Shown here piece by piece: positions 32,035 to 35,774 of a DNA stretch of 35,774 nucleotides. The translations under genes were made by a program, and so were the position numbers. Location: assembly GCA_034435675.1 (NCBI GenBank), contig DAOTWP010000033.1, forward strand, positions 1-35,774. Reading direction: 5' to 3'. The notes beneath the pieces were generated by a model. That model was given only the letters and a program-made list of their open reading frames with translations. It did not search any database and had not been told where the DNA came from. This DNA comes from DAOTWP01 sp034435675 (GTDB lineage: Bacteria; Chloroflexota; Anaerolineae; Aggregatilineales; Phototrophicaceae). Every line of letters begins with the position of its first letter. Position 1 is the first letter of the stretch.

Positions 32035-32161
32035 CGACTCTGTGTCCTTTACATGGGAAGCAAGATAAGTACAACCACAGAACAGCATCCTGCAGCGTGA
32101 GCGCATAAAAACTCTGCGCAGGTAGCAGAAAGGTCATCACAGTGCTGCAAGGGCACGGTGC

Positions 32162-32193
32162 AAACTGTGTTTGCGCCAAACTGTGTTTGCGCC
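32162..32193. repeat. Two exact 16-bp tandem units, each with a small palindrome
   Basis: AAACTGTGTTTGCGCC occurs twice without a gap. Each unit contains AAAC-TGT-GTTT, a dyad with a 3-base centre; the first copy extends to GCAAAC-TGT-GTTTGC. The layout suits a pair of operator-like sites. Confidence 0.7.
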
Positions 32194-32426
32194 AGTGTGT
32201 TCACCGCCGCACGGACGCCCCATTGGGTGTCCCGACAGGTCCATTCCGACCTATTGTGCACACACATTTTGATTCGCCGACCCTGCGCACAGGAGGAATG
32301 TATCGCCTAGAGCAACCCTTCTTTCATCAACCTCGCTACCAGCGCCATGTAAGCACTCGTGGTGTTTCCGCCGGGGTGCAGCAAGACGAGCATAGCCATG
32401 CCACATGCTTATATGCCAGTGCACAA

Positions 32427-32455
32427 TTGACCCGTGTAAGCAAGTCTGTTATGAT
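32427..32455 (+). promoter_or_regulatory. Promoter upstream of the PIN/TRAM gene
   Basis: TTGACC (32427-32432) and TATGAT (32450-32455) are separated by exactly 17 bases, each one mismatch from consensus. Transcription would start near 32462. Confidence 0.65.
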
Positions 32456-32637
32456 TAAAAGTTAACAAAAATGCCATCTCCGCCGTAGGATGGAGCAGTT
32501 ATTGCCCCTGATTCCGGCGTGCTGCACCCGGATGCCTGTACCCACACCGCCTTTTTCATTCGTGGAGGCTTCCATTGCGGCATACCCGGTGTCCTTGATT
32601 TATTGCGAGATGCCCCCTTCTATCCGGCAGGGTCGGC

Positions 32638-32778
32638 GTGGTTGATTCACAACCTGCAATTTCGCCCGACATCATTATCGCGCTGTACTGCTGTCCGTCC
32701 TGCCACGCGACGGTTTCCGGCGGGTACTCACCCCTTATCATCTGTGAGTCAGACGGCATCACCAGCGCAGGAGTCTAG
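32638..32778 (+). CDS. Candidate 46-residue protein with a Cys pair
   Basis: From GTG 32638 the plus strand reads VDSQPAISPDIIIALYCCPS then CHATVSGGYSPLIICESDG to TAG at 32776, five bases before the PIN/TRAM ATG. C-P-S-C plus a later Cys suggests a small metal-binding fold. There is no obvious ribosome site, and its minus-strand shadow is also open, so it could be chance. It lies within the leader made by the promoter at 32427. Confidence 0.3.
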   Translation: MVDSQPAISPDIIIALYCCPSCHATVSGGYSPLIICESDGITSAGV

Positions 32779-32783
32779 ATATC

Positions 32784-33842
32784 ATGACTGCTGATTTTAT
32801 TGCCCGGCTGCTGGGAATGGCGCTTTTTGCCCTGCTTGGGGGCAGGCTCGGTTCCGGTGCTTCCACTACACTCCAGCTTGATCCGTTTTCCGCTTCGGTG
32901 ATCTTCGCCCTGACCGGCATGCTCTTTGGGCTGGTCACCACTCCCTGGCTCACCACGCGCCCGGTGCGCTGGCTGAGCAAAACCATTAAGGAAATGCCGA
33001 TCGAAAAACTGTCGGCGGCGCTGCTGGGCATTGTCGTCGGTTTAAGCGTGGCACTGCTGGGTGCCTACCCGCTGTCGCAGTTGGATTACCCGCTGGGGAG
33101 CTGGCTGCCGCCGTTTGCCTCACTGCTGGCGGCATATCTGGGGCTGACAATCTTCAGCGTGCGCTCACAGGAAATCTGGGCAGCGCTGAGCGAAGGGTTC
33201 GGCGGGGGGCGGCGCGTGCGGGCGGCGCAGTCAAAACGCCAGCTTTTGCTCGATACCAGCGTGTTGATTGACGGGCGCATCGTCGAAATTGAGGAAACCG
33301 GCTTTCTCGGCGGCACGCTGCTGGTGCCGCGCTTTGTGCTCAACGAACTGCATCAGGTCGCCGATTCGTCCGACCCCCTGCGGCGCGCGCGTGGGCGGCG
33401 CGGGCTGAACAAGCTCAACCAGCTTCAGCGCAGCACCTTCACCACCGTCAAGGTGATTGATGATGATGTACCCGAAGAAGTGGATGTGGATAACAAGCTG
33501 GTGGCGCTGGCGCTGCAAATAGACGCGCTGGTGATTACCAACGATTACAACCTCAACCGCGTGGCAGAGGCACAGGGCGTAACGGTGCTGAACATCAACG
33601 CGCTGGCGAATGCGGTCAAATCGGTCTATATTCCCGGTGAAACCTTTCCGATCCATATCATTCAGGAAGGGCGCGACCCCAATCAGGGCATTGGCTATCT
33701 GGAAGACGGCACAATGGTCGTGGTCGAAAACGGCAAGCCGCTGCTGGATCGCACGGTGCGCGTCACCGCGACTAAAGTCATCACCCGCGATGCCGGGCGA
33801 ATGATCTTCGCTGTGCCGGAAAACAGCCCCGTGCGGCGCTGA
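32784..33842 (+). CDS. Membrane-anchored PIN/TRAM-domain protein (YacL family)
   Basis: The 352-residue protein has about four N-terminal membrane helices (residues 5-130, for example LSAALLGIVVGLSVALLGAY), then a PIN nuclease-fold domain with D157 in LLLDTSVLIDGRIVEI, D236 in VDNKLVALALQIDALV and D254 in ITNDYNLNRVA. A TRAM RNA-binding domain (GETFPIHIIQEGRDPNQGIG, TVRVTATKVITRDAGRMIF) follows. The acidic residues are intact, so it may cut RNA at the membrane; Bacillus YacL is the family reference but its substrate is not settled. GGAG lies eleven bases before the ATG, and a promoter lies 330 bases upstream. Confidence 0.93.
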   Translation: MTADFIARLLGMALFALLGGRLGSGASTTLQLDPFSASVIFALTGMLFGLVTTPWLTTRPVRWLSKTIKEMPIEKLSAALLGIVVGLSVALLGAYPLSQLDYPLGSWLPPFASLLAAYLGLTIFSVRSQEIWAALSEGFGGGRRVRAAQSKRQLLLDTSVLIDGRIVEIEETGFLGGTLLVPRFVLNELHQVADSSDPLRRARGRRGLNKLNQLQRSTFTTVKVIDDDVPEEVDVDNKLVALALQIDALVITNDYNLNRVAEAQGVTVLNINALANAVKSVYIPGETFPIHIIQEGRDPNQGIGYLEDGTMVVVENGKPLLDRTVRVTATKVITRDAGRMIFAVPENSPVRR

Positions 33843-34070
33843 TTCGGGCAGCAGGCAGCGCGGCACTACGACGTGTCGCTGTAACACCCAACGATGCAGA
33901 TTGTCTTTGGTAGCAGCAGGACGCAATGACACCGCAGATCGTGGGCGCAGCAGCAGGCGCAGATTCGCTCTTTTGCTGCCGCCATTGCTCCTTTATGCTG
34001 CATGGTGTTCGCTGGCAGTAGGTAGGGCTGTGCCCGCCGCTGCCCGAATGGGATTTGATGAAGGACTCTT

Positions 34071-35414
34071 ATGGCTACACCATCACCCTGGAATGAACCG
34101 CCGGTAGACCCGCTGGACGACACCCACCCTACACTGACCGTCCCACTGGTCAACCCACATGACGACGAAGACCGCCCACTGCCGGCATGGCGCTGGTGGA
34201 CCGGACTCATCAGCCTGATTGGGGCGGCAGCGCTGACTGCCGCTGCCGCGCTGCTGCTGCTCAGCGGCGATTCCCCGGCGGGCACAACCGCCGCGAATGT
34301 TGCGGCACAGCCGAACGCTGACGCCAGCGCACAATCCGCCGGTGCAGCGACTGCTGTGAACACACCGACCCAGCAGGCACAGATTGGCAGCCTTGCGCCC
34401 GCACCAGCAGGCGCGCCAACCCTTGCGCCAGACGCCGCTGCCAGCCTGCTCAATGCGCCGGTTGAGGCGGTGGTCGTGCCCATCGGCGGCGGCGAACCCC
34501 CGCAGGTCGTGGTCAACCGCAGCGACCCGTTTACCACCATCCCGGACCGCCCGCGTGACCGCGTGATTCAATATTCGGTGCAGCAGGGCGACACGGTCAG
34601 CAGCATTGCCGAACGCTATGGGCTTCAGCCCGAAACGATTGCGTGGTCGAACCCCGCCAGCGTGACCTTCAACCTTCAGCCGGGCGATAGCCTGAACATT
34701 CTGCCCGTGGACGGCGTTTATCATCAGGCGAGCGGCTTTGAAACCCTGGCGGAAATCGCCGCTAAATACAAGATTGACGATCCCTTCGTAGTGCTTGATT
34801 CGCCGTTTAATCTGGGGCTGGGTGATGTCACCCCCGACACCATTCTGCCGCCCGGCACCTGGGTTGTTGTGCCCGGTGGTGAAGGACTGGCGATCACCTG
34901 GACGCAGCGCATTGTCGAAACCAGCGGCGCAGGCGGCGCGGCAAGCACTGGTGGCGGGCAGGCATCGCAACCGCAGACCGTCAGCTTTGCCCCCGGCGAG
35001 TCCGGCTCGTGCCCACCTCAGGCAGTTTCGGGCGGCACGGCGTGGGTCAACCCGCTGCCCAACGGCACCTGGATGCGCGGCTTTACCGCGTGGCATACCG
35101 GCGTTGACCTTGCCGCCCCGGTAGGGACGCCGGTGCGTGCGGCGAACGGCGGGCGCGTGATTTTCTCCGGCTGGAACTCCTTCGGCTATGGTTACGCGGT
35201 GGTACTGGTACATGGTCCGTACATCATGACGCTGTACGGGCATATGAGCGAAATTTATGTGAGCTGCGGGCAGGATGTCAACGCCGGGGACATCATCGGC
35301 GCGGTCGGCAGCACCGGCAATTCCAGCGGTCCGCATTTGCACTTCGAGATTCTGGGGCGGCAGGCAAACGGCGGTTGGGTGCCCACCGATCCTACCTCCG
35401 TGCTGGGCTTCTGA
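34071..35414 (+). CDS. LysM and M23 peptidase envelope protein
   Basis: The 447-residue product starts at ATG 34071 with AAGGA five bases upstream. After a Pro/Asp-rich cytoplasmic start comes one membrane helix (LISLIGAAALTAAAALLLLS), then an Ala/Pro/Thr linker. A LysM domain begins IQYSVQQGDTVSSIAERYGL; a second, weaker one (FETLAEIAAKYKID ... LPPGTWVVVPG) follows. The C-terminal LytM/M23 domain has the zinc motif HTGVDLAAPVGTPV (H342, D346) and HLHFEI (H422 and H424), with YGHMS between, so the metal site is complete. It should bind and cut peptide cross-links in the cell wall or associate with wall-remodelling machinery. A hairpin at 35429-35464 follows. Confidence 0.93.
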   Translation: MATPSPWNEPPVDPLDDTHPTLTVPLVNPHDDEDRPLPAWRWWTGLISLIGAAALTAAAALLLLSGDSPAGTTAANVAAQPNADASAQSAGAATAVNTPTQQAQIGSLAPAPAGAPTLAPDAAASLLNAPVEAVVVPIGGGEPPQVVVNRSDPFTTIPDRPRDRVIQYSVQQGDTVSSIAERYGLQPETIAWSNPASVTFNLQPGDSLNILPVDGVYHQASGFETLAEIAAKYKIDDPFVVLDSPFNLGLGDVTPDTILPPGTWVVVPGGEGLAITWTQRIVETSGAGGAASTGGGQASQPQTVSFAPGESGSCPPQAVSGGTAWVNPLPNGTWMRGFTAWHTGVDLAAPVGTPVRAANGGRVIFSGWNSFGYGYAVVLVHGPYIMTLYGHMSEIYVSCGQDVNAGDIIGAVGSTGNSSGPHLHFEILGRQANGGWVPTDPTSVLGF

Positions 35415-35428
35415 AGTCACTGCTAACC

Positions 35429-35464
35429 ACCCTGCCGCGACGCTGTGCTGCTTTGCGGCAGGGT
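35429..35464 (+). terminator. Hairpin after the LysM/M23 gene
   Basis: ACCCTGCCGC (35429-35438) and GCGGCAGGGT (35455-35464) form a perfect 10-bp stem with a 16-base loop, 15 bases after the stop codon. No U-run follows. Confidence 0.55.
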
Positions 35465-35497
35465 ATCTCCACTAAACCACCCCTTGCTGTCATCCCC

Positions 35498-35523
35498 GGC
35501 GGCGGCTCCCGGCGGCGGCTCCC
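35498..35523. repeat. 13-bp tandem duplication
   Basis: GGCGGCGGCTCCC occurs twice back to back in the gap before the protein kinase gene. Confidence 0.6.
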
Positions 35524-35666
35524 GCCAGCAGCGTGTGCTTCAAGTACATTGCAGTTATTACCCGGCGCGGGCGTGTAACGCACATGCGCACTTGTACGCC
35601 TTGTGGTATGCTAGATGGGCGGATAACAACTGCGCTCATGGCGCGACAGACGATGGCGGACGGCTC

Positions 35667-35774
35667 ATGATTGGACGCAAATTACATAATCGCTACGAAA
35701 TCAAAGAGTTTTTGGGGGATGGCGCAACCTCCACCGTGTATAAAGCACTGGATGCGCGTCTGGGGCGTGAAGTC
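35667..35774 (+). CDS. Ser/Thr protein kinase, N-terminal part (runs off the window)
   Basis: From ATG 35667 the frame reads 36 residues to the window edge: LHNRYEIKEFLGDGATSTVY and then KALDARLGREV. This is subdomain I of Hanks-type kinases; LGDGATSTVY is the glycine-rich ATP loop, and the invariant Lys of subdomain II would lie just beyond the edge. The class (for example PknB-like with extracellular repeats) cannot be seen. The position after a cell-wall hydrolase fits the common link between such kinases and envelope control, but this is inference. Confidence 0.85.
   Translation, partial: MIGRKLHNRYEIKEFLGDGATSTVYKALDARLGREV

Larger units (their letters stand above)
32035..32783. other. 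Long intergenic region with repeats, a promoter and a leader
   Basis: About 750 bases lie between the M3 peptidase and PIN/TRAM genes. It contains a 16-bp tandem repeat (32162-32193), a good plus-strand promoter (32427-32455) and a leader of roughly 320 bases before the PIN/TRAM start. Short frames are open in several phases; only the Cys-containing one at 32638 is listed. Confidence 0.5.

Noticed and set aside
32307..32399. 30-residue minus-strand frame (MLVLLHPGGNTTSAYMALVA ...)
   Set aside because: It reads somewhat protein-like and could be a fragment, but it is too short, lacks a ribosome site and matches no family I recognise.

Overview
The window looks like chromosomal DNA from a GC-rich member of the Chloroflexota, probably Anaerolineae-like. 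This is inferred from gene content: membrane-anchored TPR/PD40 propeller proteins with Pro/Thr-rich linkers, a nucleotidyl cyclase with an N-terminal SRPBCC-like and Cys-pair module, a fused FTCD, a YacL-type PIN/TRAM protein, and hairpin repeats of the GTGCAGGGGYGAA type. No rRNA, tRNA, CRISPR array, prophage or intact transposase was found.

Layout. 1-1906 is a scarred region. A histidine kinase enters from the left and loses its reading near 285. An AT-richer block with a minus-strand WD40 gene follows. Beyond it lies the N-terminal remnant of a restriction-modification enzyme. 2023-5063 holds a GNAT acetyltransferase and a convergent NarL/DesK-type two-component operon. A secreted protein made of three repeats is divergent from that operon, and short direct repeats lie in the shared upstream region. 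6922-10481 holds an MFS transporter, a HAD phosphatase and a secreted quinoprotein-like beta-propeller. 11030-15745 holds a single-domain receiver and three minus-strand genes that share a TPR plus transmembrane design; two of them also carry an extracytoplasmic PD40 propeller. A foldback repeat of about 245 bp lies between the second and third of these genes.

16071-22575 holds the cyclase, a proline dehydrogenase, and a tightly overlapped operon of one Cache-type sensor kinase and three stand-alone receivers. 22690-27524 is a minus-strand block of dipeptide-type permeases B and C, their binding protein and a type I phosphodiesterase. The transporter ATPases are absent from the window. 28050-35774 holds a small unknown protein, FTCD, an M3 peptidase, a PIN/TRAM protein, a LysM/M23 envelope hydrolase and the start of a Ser/Thr kinase.

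The genes mix peptide and amino-acid catabolism (dipeptide uptake, M3 peptidase, proline dehydrogenase, FTCD) with dense signalling (two sensor kinases plus a kinase fragment, five receivers, a cyclase, a Ser/Thr kinase). The least explained items are the Cache kinase with three receivers, the TPR-TM-propeller family, the triple-repeat secreted protein, the foldback repeat family, and the promoter plus long leader upstream of the PIN/TRAM gene. I see no clear-cut new defence or mobile system.
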